Origin: Anaerolineales bacterium
GTDB lineage: Bacteria; Chloroflexota; Anaerolineae; Promineifilales; Promineifilaceae
DNA length: 25,819 nucleotides
Direction of reading: 5' to 3'
Assembly: GCA_020432595.1 (NCBI GenBank)
Contig: JAGQGA010000011.1
Span: 1-25,819, forward strand
Shown piece by piece: positions 7,270 through 14,818 of this stretch (position 1 is its first letter; each line of letters begins with the position of its first letter). The position numbers were made by a program, and so were the translations under genes. The notes below the pieces were generated by a model, which made no database searches, was not told the origin of the DNA, and was given only the letters and a program-made list of their open reading frames with translations.

Positions 7270-10235
7270 GATTGTTGCTGGCTCCCCAAACGCTGGTTTA
7301 TTGGCAAGCGATGGGTGAGAAAATAAAGCAGCAGACCAGGCACCCCACCTACTAACGTAACAAGCAGTGCCCCCCAACTGCCAAGAGAAAGCAAACCAGC
7401 CGTTCCCGGCATGCCAAAGACCAAATAGAGATAGGCCAGCAGCCCGCCAATGATCCCCCATAGCGGCCAGCCAAAATAATCGGCCAGCGAAAGCTGCCGC
7501 TGAAAGGCCAACCATACGCCCAGGCTGCCCAACAGGACGGTGCCAAAGCTCAGAGCAATCAGCATTTGAATTTCAGATAAGTCCACGCGGAAGCCGGGTT
7601 CAGGCGGGGGCACAACCGGGGTGGCGGTAGCGGTGGGCGGAACGGCCGTTGCCGTGGGCGATGGCGTGGCCGTGGGAGACGGCGTTTCGGTCGGTGTGGT
7701 GGTAGGCGTGGCGGTCGGGGCATTTGTCGGGGTGATAATGGATACCGAAGCGGCCTCGCCAATGGCAATATCTACCTGCTGTGATTGCAAGGCCGGGGCA
7801 GAAACGGCCGTTATCCGAATTCGACCGTCCCGCGTGCGCTCCGGCAGCACATAATCAAGCTGCGCCACCCCATCCACCGTTGCCACCTCCTCAATGATGG
7901 TCGTCGCTTCCTGCACCAAATCCCGCTGCTCAAAGCGCACCGTCGTCCCATCCGGCACCGGGTTGCCGTTGCGGTCTCGAATGATGCCCGTTTGCAAATG
8001 CAGCGTTTCGCCAATCGAGGCATCCAGCGGAGCTTCGCCGGGGGGCGATTCAGCGCTGCCGGTATCCGTTACAATAAACAGTTCAATGACCTGTTCGGGG
8101 TCAGGCTGGGTTTGCTCAAACAACGTGTAGTTGACGCTATCAATATTGACAGGGGAGGCACCCGAAAGCGGTGACTCCAAAAACAGTGCCCTCACCGAGG
8201 CATCTATAAAGGGGTCAATTTTGCTGTAAATGCCAAAATAGGCCGTCAGCTTGCTGATCTCGGTGGTGTCGAGATAGTAGGGGGCGTTGTAGGCAAAGAC
8301 AATGACGCGGGTCTTGCTGACAATATCGGGTCGCTGTGCCAAAAAGTTGGTCAGGGCGTTATCAGGGTCGTTCAGGTCAAGCGCGGCAAAGATGATCCAG
8401 TCGGCCTGCTCAATTTGGGACTGGATGAGAATGGGCGTGGAAGGAACGGCCGTTGCTTCGGGCTGTTCCGAAGTGGCCTCCGGTGTCAAGGTAGGCGAGA
8501 TGGGGACGGTGGGCAGCAGTTCTTCCGGCGTGGCCGCCAAAAAGTCGTTGAGATCGGCAAACGAGTAGCTGTGGATCTGCCCTGGCGTGAGCTGATTGCT
8601 GGCCGTAGGGCCATACAGCGCCAGCATCCGCTCTTGCAGAGCCGTTTCACTGATGTAGGGCTGCGGGTCACAAACGTCGCACGGCTGCGTTTGGCGCACG
8701 TCGGTAAAAATGAGCAGTGTTTCGTTAGCACTGGGGGGGCTGGCAAGCCGTTCGCTAAATTCGGCCGGGCTGGGGGAGATAAGGGTAACGGCCGTTTGTG
8801 CCAGTTCAAACATCAGCCCACCCGTCCCCTCCTGCGGCCGCGCCGCCGCCGGGTCAACCAGCACGTTCTCAGGGGCAAAATTGCCGCCATAGAGCCGCAG
8901 CTTAAGCTGCAAAAGGTGTAACAAGGCTTCATCCACCCGCTGCTGAAACGAGACATCAGTCTCATACTTTTCCCGAAACCACAGAATCGTATCCTTGATA
9001 TTTGCCAACTGCTCGCTGTACGGGGCATCGCCTAAAGCAAAGTCAGACAGATAAAGCAAATCGTTGCCCGCCAGCAGCGCATCTTTTGCCACCAGCCGGG
9101 GGCGAAATTCCTGCTCGGTATCGTCGTAAAACCGCTCCACGGAGCGCACGCCCAGCGAATCGGAAACGATAATGCCGCCATTGGTACGCCAACTCCCCAT
9201 CTCCTCCAGCGACATCAATGCCGACAGTGCCTGTGGGTCAAAGCTGACGGGAGCGGTGGTGGCGCGAATGTTGCCCTGAAAGCCCTGGTAGCGGATGTGG
9301 GTGGTCAACAAAGCATCTACAGTGGCAGTGGGGCTTTTGGCCTGCCCGGTGACGGCAAAGAAGGGAGCCAACTCAATTTGCTTAAGCTGCTCCAGCGATT
9401 TACGGACGGTGGGCACTTCTTCCTCAACGGGGCGGTCGCTACTGCCGTTGCCGGGGAAATGGGTGGCAACCACGGCCATGCGGTTATGGCTACCTTCGTG
9501 AACGCCGCTGGTGTAGGCACTGCCCATTTGCCCCACCCAGTACGGGTCGCCGCCAAAAACGCGGGTGCCCAGGTCGCTGCGGCTGGCAGGGTCAGGGTTC
9601 TCCAGCACGTCGAGCGTGGGGCCAAAGAGCATGTTGACACCAACGGCCGTTAATTCCCGCCCCACAATCTGCCCCACCTGCTGCGCCATTTCCGGCTGCC
9701 ACGTCGCCCCAATTGCCATGTTGTTGGGCAATTGGCTCAGCCCGTTAAACAAAGTGGTATACGGTGGGCCATCCCCTTCATGCGCCATCCCAATCAGCAG
9801 CGGCAGCGGGGTTTGCAGGGCACTGGGTACGGCGGTAGGCGGTACGGCTTCGCTGCCCAGGGTGTCGGTGTCAGAAACGGCCGTTGATTCTCCCAGCAGT
9901 GCCAGCCGCTGTAAATCATTAATGAGTTCCGCCACCTGGCGCGGCGTGTCGCCGGGGTTGCCATAGCCAGTAACGTTGTTGCTCGTCGGCCGCAGCATGA
10001 CCCCACCCACGCGGTAGTTGAGAATGAGGTCGGCAATGTCGCTATCGCTGGGTGCCATGTCTCCCTCAAATGTGACCAGGAAAAGCTGACCCACCCGCTC
10101 GGCCACGCTCATGGAAGCCAGCAGTTCGTTGGCCGTGGGAGTTTGCTGGGATGCAAAAACGGCCGTTGTGCTTGAGGGCCAAATTGAGGTGAGCAGCCAA
10201 ATAAAAGCCAACCCAACACGCCAAAAACGGTTCAT
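7266..10235 (-). CDS. Exported, membrane-anchored glycoside hydrolase family 3-like protein
   Basis: 989 aa from the ATG at 10235. An in-frame ATG at 10316 would add 27 residues before the signal peptide, so the later start is preferred. Residues 1-30 form a signal peptide (MNRFWRVGLAFIWLLTSIWP). A GH3 TIM-barrel domain follows (about 37-400) with RVGQLFLVTFEG, the barrel strand ATHFPGNG (257-264) and GGIIVSDSLGV, where D359 is the candidate nucleophile. A second alpha/beta domain, then an Ig-like stretch (TVRFEQRD...LDYVLPERTRDGRIRI), lead to a Thr/Pro-rich linker (about 835-881) and three C-terminal helices (about 889-973). This predicts an extracytoplasmic enzyme tethered to the membrane. 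The closest family type is beta-N-acetylhexosaminidase (NagZ-like), but the acid/base motif is altered (see findings), so activity is uncertain. Confidence 0.8.
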   Translation of the reverse strand: MNRFWRVGLAFIWLLTSIWPSSTTAVFASQQTPTANELLASMSVAERVGQLFLVTFEGDMAPSDSDIADLILNYRVGGVMLRPTSNNVTGYGNPGDTPRQVAELINDLQRLALLGESTAVSDTDTLGSEAVPPTAVPSALQTPLPLLIGMAHEGDGPPYTTLFNGLSQLPNNMAIGATWQPEMAQQVGQIVGRELTAVGVNMLFGPTLDVLENPDPASRSDLGTRVFGGDPYWVGQMGSAYTSGVHEGSHNRMAVVATHFPGNGSSDRPVEEEVPTVRKSLEQLKQIELAPFFAVTGQAKSPTATVDALLTTHIRYQGFQGNIRATTAPVSFDPQALSALMSLEEMGSWRTNGGIIVSDSLGVRSVERFYDDTEQEFRPRLVAKDALLAGNDLLYLSDFALGDAPYSEQLANIKDTILWFREKYETDVSFQQRVDEALLHLLQLKLRLYGGNFAPENVLVDPAAARPQEGTGGLMFELAQTAVTLISPSPAEFSERLASPPSANETLLIFTDVRQTQPCDVCDPQPYISETALQERMLALYGPTASNQLTPGQIHSYSFADLNDFLAATPEELLPTVPISPTLTPEATSEQPEATAVPSTPILIQSQIEQADWIIFAALDLNDPDNALTNFLAQRPDIVSKTRVIVFAYNAPYYLDTTEISKLTAYFGIYSKIDPFIDASVRALFLESPLSGASPVNIDSVNYTLFEQTQPDPEQVIELFIVTDTGSAESPPGEAPLDASIGETLHLQTGIIRDRNGNPVPDGTTVRFEQRDLVQEATTIIEEVATVDGVAQLDYVLPERTRDGRIRITAVSAPALQSQQVDIAIGEAASVSIITPTNAPTATPTTTPTETPSPTATPSPTATAVPPTATATPVVPPPEPGFRVDLSEIQMLIALSFGTVLLGSLGVWLAFQRQLSLADYFGWPLWGIIGGLLAYLYLVFGMPGTAGLLSLGSWGALLVTLVGGVPGLLLYFLTHRLPINQRLGSQQQS

Positions 10236-10338
10236 GACAACGAATACTTCAAACTGCGGGGTAAACAATTCCCGCACTATCAATTGGTAGTTTAGGCTGA
10301 AACACGCGGCATTCAAGGGGCAAAGCGGCGTTTTTGCA

Positions 10339-10355
10339 CGTTACCGCATGTAACG
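10339..10355. promoter_or_regulatory. Small inverted repeat in the divergent gap
   Basis: CGTTAC, five bases, GTAACG form a perfect 6-bp inverted repeat between the divergent GH3 and S41 genes, about 20 bases upstream of the -35 of the S41 promoter. It could be an operator, but it is short enough to be chance. Confidence 0.25.
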
Positions 10356-10375
10356 CACCAGAATTATACCGTAGA

Positions 10376-10403
10376 TTGCCCAGCAGAACACCTGTGTTAC
10401 AAT
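10376..10403 (+). promoter_or_regulatory. Sigma-70-like promoter for the first S41 protease
   Basis: TTGCCC (10376-10381), a 16-base spacer containing TGTG just before the -10, then TACAAT (10398-10403). It lies about 90 bases upstream of the ATG at 10493. The leader carries a short inverted repeat GGCAAG/CTTGCC (10453-10482) close to the start codon. Confidence 0.55.
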
Positions 10404-10492
10404 CGTTTTATACTGATTCATCCATAACATGCTTTATATATGCAGGTAACAAGGCAAGTCATCTTTAACGACACGGCTTGCCACGATAAACC

Positions 10493-11701
10493 ATGTCCGA
10501 CACAATACGCAATATCCTCACGGTTGTCATGCTGCTGGTACTGGCCGTCAGTGCCTTTGCTGCTGGGTTTATGGCTAACGATTTTTTGGAACGGCAGCAA
10601 ATCACCATTTGGGGGCAACCGAAAGCACTTTCTGCGGAAGAACAATTTGCCGTTTTTGATGAAGCGTGGGAACGGATTAACGGAAGCTTTATTGGCGATC
10701 TCCCGTCTGACCAGCAGAAAACATATGGAGCCATTCGTGGCTCCATGCAGTTGCTTAACGACCCCTACACAGTGTTTATTGAACCGGTAGCACGGGATCA
10801 GGAGCGCGACAGCTTGCAGGGGACGTTTGGCGGGATTGGCGCTACATTATCGCGCCCGGAAGATGGGGCCGACATTGTGCTGGAGCCGATTCCGGGGAAC
10901 CCGGCCGAGGCAGCGGGCATTTTGTCGGGCGATGTACTGTTGGCGGTGGACGGCACGCCGATTACAACTGACATGACGGTGCAGGCGGTGAGTGAGCTGA
11001 TTCGAGGGGAGAAAGGAACGGCCGTTATCCTCACCGTCCGCCACCCCAACGCAACCGACCCTGTAGACATCGCAATCACCCGTGCCGACATCCTCATCCC
11101 CTCCGTCAGCTATCGGCTGCTGGAAAACAACGTTGGTTACATCCAGCTCACCCGCTTTAGCGGCGAAAGCAACAACGAAATTGCCGCTGCCCTAGAAGAC
11201 CTGATTGCCCAAGGAGCCGAGCAATATGTGCTTGATCTACGCGGCAATGGCGGCGGGCTGCTAGATGCGGCTGTAGAAATTGCCGACCATTTTCTCGACG
11301 AAATGCCCGTGCTGTATCAGCAAAGCAAAAACGAAGGGGAGCACGTGTTTAGCACCACCAACAGCACCATTTTGCCCGATGCACCTCTAGCAATTTTGGT
11401 AGATGGTGGCACGGCCAGCGCATCGGAAATTTTGGCCGGGGCACTGCAAGATTATGACCGCGCCGTGCTGGTGGGCAGCTCCAAAACATTTGGCAAGGGG
11501 TCGGTGCAACTGGTTTATGATTTGCGCGATGGCTCTTCGGTACATGTCACTTCTGCCCGCTGGTTCACCCCCAACCACACCCAAATTGACCAGCAGGGGC
11601 TGGAGCCGGATGTGATGGTGACGGTGACGCAAGAAGCAATTGACGCCGGCCGGGATGAAGTGTTGCTGCGGGCGATTGAGCATTTAACCCATAACAATTA
11701 G
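10493..11701 (+). CDS. S41-family C-terminal processing protease (CtpA/CtpB-like)
   Basis: 402 aa. An N-terminal hydrophobic segment (residues 8-29) acts as a signal anchor, so the body lies outside the cytoplasmic membrane. A helical N-domain is followed by a PDZ domain (about 108-198, GGIGATLS...AAGILSGDVLLAVDG) and the S41 core. The Ser-Lys pair is present: S309 in GTASASEI and K335 in TFGKGSVQ, with Q339. These proteases trim C-termini of periplasmic or secreted proteins and cut signalling or cell-wall enzymes. No clear Shine-Dalgarno precedes the ATG. It is followed on the same strand by a second S41 paralogue with its own promoter. Confidence 0.93.
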   Translation: MSDTIRNILTVVMLLVLAVSAFAAGFMANDFLERQQITIWGQPKALSAEEQFAVFDEAWERINGSFIGDLPSDQQKTYGAIRGSMQLLNDPYTVFIEPVARDQERDSLQGTFGGIGATLSRPEDGADIVLEPIPGNPAEAAGILSGDVLLAVDGTPITTDMTVQAVSELIRGEKGTAVILTVRHPNATDPVDIAITRADILIPSVSYRLLENNVGYIQLTRFSGESNNEIAAALEDLIAQGAEQYVLDLRGNGGGLLDAAVEIADHFLDEMPVLYQQSKNEGEHVFSTTNSTILPDAPLAILVDGGTASASEILAGALQDYDRAVLVGSSKTFGKGSVQLVYDLRDGSSVHVTSARWFTPNHTQIDQQGLEPDVMVTVTQEAIDAGRDEVLLRAIEHLTHNN

Positions 11702-11730
11702 GAAATTCGGGGGTTAACTTCCTTTTAACG

Positions 11731-11792
11731 TGATGCGTGGTACGTGGTGCGTAACCAATTAACTCCTTTGACGCACCACGCACTACGTACCA
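11731..11792. repeat. Imperfect palindrome of GGTRCGT words
   Basis: The left arm (about 11731-11754, words GCGTGGTACGTGGTGCGT) and the right arm (about 11769-11791, ACGCACCACGCACTACGTAC) are inverted repeats with a few mismatches and a loop of about 14 bases. Each arm is a tandem run of the word GGTRCGT. It lies 30 bases past the stop of the first S41 gene and could form its transcript end. Confidence 0.65.
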
Positions 11793-11845
11793 AATTTGTC
11801 AACCTCGCAAAATCCGAAAGAACCATGAATATTTCCCGAAGAGGG

Positions 11846-11874
11846 TTAAAGTTTTCGCCAGGCTGCTTTATAAT
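11846..11874 (+). promoter_or_regulatory. Sigma-70-like promoter for the second S41 protease
   Basis: TTAAAG (11846-11851), a 17-base spacer, then a perfect TATAAT (11869-11874). It lies 36 bases upstream of the ATG at 11911, giving a short leader. No Shine-Dalgarno is seen before that ATG. Confidence 0.6.
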
Positions 11875-11910
11875 GGGGTGCTATATTAACGACTTGGACA
11901 CTTAAAAAGC

Positions 11911-13332
11911 ATGATAAATCCCCCCACTTCCAACGAAACTCCTTCTAAACGGCTGCCATACATTTTGGGCGCAATGATTGTGCTGTTGCTGGGTGGCGCA
12001 ACGGCCGTTTTTGGCTATTACCTTGGGCGTTCTTCGGGCGGTGAAAAAACGGCCGTTGTGGTGACGCAGGAAACGACCCGCGAGATTGTGGTGACGGCCA
12101 CGCCGAAGCCCACGGCGCAACCGGCTGAGGAGGCGGTGGCAAATGTAACGGATCCGGAGCCAGAGGAATTAACGGCCGTTCCCACCATCGCTGTCGAAGT
12201 TGTACCCGCCCCTGCCCAAACCGAACCCACCCCTGCTGCCGAATTTGTACCGCGCCAGGAAGAAGTTGGCGACATAGATTTTGCCCTCTTCTACGAAGCG
12301 TGGCGCGTCCTGATCGAAGAATACGACGGCCAAATTCCCAGCAACGAAGAGCTGCTTTTTTCCGCTATCAACGGCTCCATTGACACCCTGGGCGATGAAC
12401 ACACCCGCTTTGTCAACCCCGAAACTGCCCAGCGCATCCGCGAAAACCAGGGGCCGGTGGAAGGCATTGGTGCGATTGTCACCGAAAACGAAGACGGCCA
12501 AATTGAAATTGTGCGCCCCATTGACGGCCAGCCGGCCGACCTCGTTGGGGTCAAAGCCGGGGATGTCATTATTGCCGTCAACGGTGAATCGGTCGAGGGG
12601 CAGTCACTAGATGAAGTGGTGCTGGTGGTACGCGGCCCCAGCGGCACCCAAGTCACCATCACCGTCCGCCGCCCCGGTGTGGACGAGCCAATTGATTTCA
12701 CCATCACCCGCGCCCGCTTTGAGGTGCCAGTAGTGGAGTCTGAAATGCTGCCAGAGCAAATTGCCTATGTGCGGCTGACCACCTTCCTTGACCAAAATGC
12801 GTCCATTCAGCTTAAAGACGCGCTGGAAACGCTGCTGTCGCAAAACCCCGTGGGCATCATTTTTGACCTGCGCGACAACGGCGGCGGCTATCTGACCGAG
12901 GCGATCAACGTGGGCGATCTATTCTTGCCCGAAGGCACCATCCTGATGGAGCGCAACATTCGCGGGCTGGACGAAACGTTTGGCGGTGACAGCGGCGACA
13001 GTGGCGAGACGCTGCCGCTGGTGGTGCTGGTCAATGCAGGCAGTGCCAGTGCCTCAGAAATTGTGGCCGGAGCCATTCAAGACAGTGGGCGGGGCATTAT
13101 TTTGGGAGAAACGACCTTTGGCAAGGGGTCGGTACAGCAGGTGCATACCCTGAGCAACGGCGCAGAACTGCGCGTGACCATTGCCCGCTGGTTTACCCCC
13201 AACAACCACAGCATTGACGGCGCGGGCATTACCCCCGACATTGTGGTGGAAACCCCCGCCGACTTGGGTGGTGATGCCGACACCCAACTGCAACGCGCCA
13301 TCGAATATATTTTGACCGATACCGGCCAATAG
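11911..13332 (+). CDS. S41-family C-terminal processing protease, second paralogue
   Basis: 473 aa. One transmembrane helix (about residues 15-38) is followed by a low-complexity Thr/Pro/Glu-rich stalk (about 50-115) that the first paralogue lacks. The S41 layout then follows: helical cap, PDZ domain (about 183-270, GIGAIVTENEDG...VKAGDVIIAVNGE) and protease core with S380 in GSASASEI, K405 in TFGKGSVQQ and Q409. The 25-residue Ser-Lys spacing matches E. coli Prc. The stalk should hold the protease away from the membrane. Adjacent S41 paralogues may divide substrates or act in sequence; nothing here names the substrate. The gene is followed by a perfect 15-bp hairpin. Confidence 0.93.
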   Translation: MINPPTSNETPSKRLPYILGAMIVLLLGGATAVFGYYLGRSSGGEKTAVVVTQETTREIVVTATPKPTAQPAEEAVANVTDPEPEELTAVPTIAVEVVPAPAQTEPTPAAEFVPRQEEVGDIDFALFYEAWRVLIEEYDGQIPSNEELLFSAINGSIDTLGDEHTRFVNPETAQRIRENQGPVEGIGAIVTENEDGQIEIVRPIDGQPADLVGVKAGDVIIAVNGESVEGQSLDEVVLVVRGPSGTQVTITVRRPGVDEPIDFTITRARFEVPVVESEMLPEQIAYVRLTTFLDQNASIQLKDALETLLSQNPVGIIFDLRDNGGGYLTEAINVGDLFLPEGTILMERNIRGLDETFGGDSGDSGETLPLVVLVNAGSASASEIVAGAIQDSGRGIILGETTFGKGSVQQVHTLSNGAELRVTIARWFTPNNHSIDGAGITPDIVVETPADLGGDADTQLQRAIEYILTDTGQ

Positions 13333-13341
13333 CGTTGATCA

Positions 13342-13375
13342 AGAAGTTCAACTTCTTTGGAGAAGTTGAACTTCT
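13342..13375. terminator. Perfect 15-bp hairpin after the S41 gene
   Basis: AGAAGTTCAACTTCT (13342-13356), a 4-base loop, then its exact reverse complement (13361-13375). Each arm is also palindromic around its central base, so the unit is effectively a tandem pair of one 15-bp palindrome. It sits nine bases after the S41 stop and 15 bases before the next ATG. The lack of a U-tract leaves open a regulatory or dispersed-repeat role. Confidence 0.5.
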
Positions 13376-13389
13376 CAATGGGTTGCATC

Positions 13390-13875
13390 ATGTTAGCTGA
13401 AACTATTACCCTAAAAATTCCAGAACTTTTGTATCGCCGCCTGCAAAACACGGCGCAATCTACCCGTCGCCCCCTAGATGAGGTCATTATCCACGCTTTG
13501 CAAATTGGTAGCCCACCCGTATGGGATGATGTCCCAGCCGAATTTCAGGCGGATTTGGCTGTCATGGACAGGCTGGATGATGATGCGCTGTGGCAAATTG
13601 CCCGCAGCTACAAAACAGAAGCAGAGATGGAGCGGTATGACGAATTGTTGGAGAAAAGTGGAACCGGGGGATTAACGGCCGTTGAAGGCCAAGAACTACA
13701 ACAGCTACGCCAAGAAGCTGACCGCTTTATACTACAAAAAGCTCATGCTGCCGCCCTCCTTCGCTGGCGCGGTCATACAGTTCCTATCAAATGGTGCCAT
13801 TATTTAATCCGCGCAGACAGCAATGGGCAAATCACTTTGCTTGGGATGCGACCAGCATCCATATCATTGGGCTAA
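13390..13875 (+). CDS. Antitoxin-like protein with an out-of-frame fused C-terminus
   Basis: 161 aa from the ATG at 13390. A TTG at 13357 and an ATG at 13378 are in frame, but family similarity begins at MLAETITLKIPELLYRRL. The N-terminus resembles ribbon-helix-helix antitoxin-like proteins (TRRPLDEVIIHALQ). The middle has DLAVMDRLDDDALWQIARSY and ERYDELLEKSGTGGLTAVEG. The usual end of this family, ADRFILQKAHAAALLRWRGH, is reached around 13776. These proteins commonly precede an HNH endonuclease gene. After GHTVP the last ~29 residues are not family sequence: they are the HNH gene read in the wrong frame. The product is therefore a truncated or chimeric protein of doubtful function. Confidence 0.65.
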   Translation: MLAETITLKIPELLYRRLQNTAQSTRRPLDEVIIHALQIGSPPVWDDVPAEFQADLAVMDRLDDDALWQIARSYKTEAEMERYDELLEKSGTGGLTAVEGQELQQLRQEADRFILQKAHAAALLRWRGHTVPIKWCHYLIRADSNGQITLLGMRPASISLG

Positions 13876-13982
13876 CAGCCGTAGGGCGTGCCACAATTAT
13901 CGCTTTAGACATGAATAACGCCACTATCAGACCAGCTCGTCGTCGGTGGGTTGCAGCCGGTTGGCACCCACCCCAAAACTAA
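13789..13982 (+). pseudogene. C-terminal remnant of an HNH endonuclease gene
   Basis: In another frame from the preceding ORF, 13791-13982 reads VPLFNPRRQQWANHF, then IIGLTAVGRATIIALDMNN, then RRRWVAAGWHPP and a stop. From memory this is the conserved C-terminal third of the HNH endonucleases that usually follow the antitoxin-like gene. The N-terminal part with the CxxC zinc sites and the HNH active site is absent. No Shine-Dalgarno or full start region remains, so this is a deletion remnant, not a working nuclease. Confidence 0.65.
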
Positions 13983-14030
13983 ACAGCTCAATCCCCTTTA
14001 TGACGTATCAGTTTTTCAACTGAGCAGTTT

Positions 14031-14084
14031 TTCGTCAGCAGACAATGATCTGCTGACGAAGTGCTGACGTTTGCTGTGTAAACT
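14031..14084 (+). promoter_or_regulatory. SARP/BTAD-type box and promoter 1 (before the GNAT-like gene)
   Basis: GCTGACG occurs at 14052-14058 and again at 14063-14069 (11-bp pitch), with a third partial copy GCTGTGT ten bases further on. Nine bases after the second repeat comes the -10-like TAAACT (14079-14084), 29 bases before the ATG. A perfect 12-bp inverted repeat, TTCGTCAGCAGA/TCTGCTGACGAA (14031-14042, 14049-14060), overlaps the first repeat. Heptamer direct repeats at 11-bp pitch close to the -10 are the known layout of SARP-family targets. The same layout recurs at 19888-19920 and 23197-23229. Confidence 0.6.
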
Positions 14085-14113
14085 GCCTTTAATACTTTAT
14101 TGGAGGCACGATT

Positions 14114-14698
14114 ATGCAGCAAACAGCACTCAGCTTTCGCTTTTGTTTCCCGCAACTTGACCGGCAAACGGCCGTTTCCTTCCTTTACCAAAACAAAGAA
14201 GAACTCCATTTGGCCGACGAAACGGCCGTTTCTCAGGTCGTTGACCTCGTTTTCAGCAAAGGCGGCATTTTTGGCGGCTTTGACCGCCAGCAGCAAATGC
14301 AGGCCATGATGGGCTTCTTTTTTGGTGAGCCAAGCCAACATTACCGCAATAAACAGGTGCTTTTTATGTACGTTGCCGTCATCGCGCCCCAATATCGCCT
14401 GACCCGCACCTTCCACGCTGGGCTAATAACAGTACTGCGCGAGTTTCAATTGATGGGGATGGAAGAAATTCGGCTACAGGCGGAAGATATAGACCGCTAT
14501 ACAAACAAACTTTACGGCCGTTTTGCCCAGCCCATCAGCGAAGATGTAACTATACGCGGCATCAAGGTCATCACCTACGGCGGCTCCATCGAAAATGCGC
14601 TGGCCTATCTGCAACTCGGCCGGCAGCCCCAATGTCACCACGCACCCACCTACAGTGACCGCAACACCGCCCAACATGCGGCGGCGCTGCTCCCCTAA
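14114..14698 (+). CDS. Unrecognised 194-aa protein, possibly GNAT-fold acyltransferase
   Basis: 194 aa with a strong GGAGG seven bases before the ATG. No family is recognised with certainty. The order GGIFGGFDRQQQMQ...FMYVAVIAPQYRLTRTFHAGL...YTNKLYGRF is reminiscent of a GNAT acyltransferase: a beta strand, then V/A-P-x-Y-R leading into a helix, and a late N-K-x-Y segment. The canonical R/Q-x-x-G-x-G/A acetyl-CoA loop is not clearly present (YRLTRTFHAGL stands in its place). It might belong to the divergent GNAT-like acyl-amino-acid or autoinducer synthases, or to none of these. It is driven from a SARP-type box, is followed 40 bases later by an 11-codon mini-ORF and a terminator, and carries three ACGGCCGT palindromes. 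Confidence 0.6.
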   Translation: MQQTALSFRFCFPQLDRQTAVSFLYQNKEELHLADETAVSQVVDLVFSKGGIFGGFDRQQQMQAMMGFFFGEPSQHYRNKQVLFMYVAVIAPQYRLTRTFHAGLITVLREFQLMGMEEIRLQAEDIDRYTNKLYGRFAQPISEDVTIRGIKVITYGGSIENALAYLQLGRQPQCHHAPTYSDRNTAQHAAALLP

Positions 14699-14738
14699 GC
14701 AAACAATTGCCTGAATCTTTTAACAAGGAGGTGACATC

Positions 14739-14774
14739 ATGATGCCCATGCCTATGCCCATGCTCATGCCGTAG
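14739..14774 (+). CDS. 11-codon Met-Pro repeat mini-ORF
   Basis: ATG ATG CCC ATG CCT ATG CCC ATG CTC ATG CCG TAG encodes MMPMPMPMLMP. It is preceded by AAGGAGGTGA (14725-14734), a ten-base match to the anti-Shine-Dalgarno, with GGAGG placed seven bases before the ATG. That is the strongest ribosome-binding site seen in the window. It lies 40 bases after the GNAT-like gene and 44 bases before a perfect hairpin terminator, so it would be the last cistron of that transcript. Function is unknown: signal peptide, leader/attenuation peptide or translation sink are all possible. Confidence 0.5.
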   Translation: MMPMPMPMLMP

Positions 14775-14818
14775 TCCATTCGCCTTGTTGACACGACCAC
14801 GCAGTTGTGCCAACACCA

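Noticed and set aside
7270..7515. 82-residue N-terminal extension of the yraN frame
   Set aside because: It lies inside the GH3 coding sequence in another frame, has no UPF0102 similarity, and the ATGA overlap gives a natural start at 7269.
7621..7854. Plus-strand ORF rich in V/A/G repeats
   Set aside because: It is the antisense shadow of the Thr/Pro-rich linker of the GH3 protein.
13791..13982. A functional short HNH-family protein starting at the ATG at 13791
   Set aside because: Lacks the zinc and HNH catalytic region and any ribosome-binding site; the upstream gene is truncated exactly at the same point, which indicates a deletion junction.
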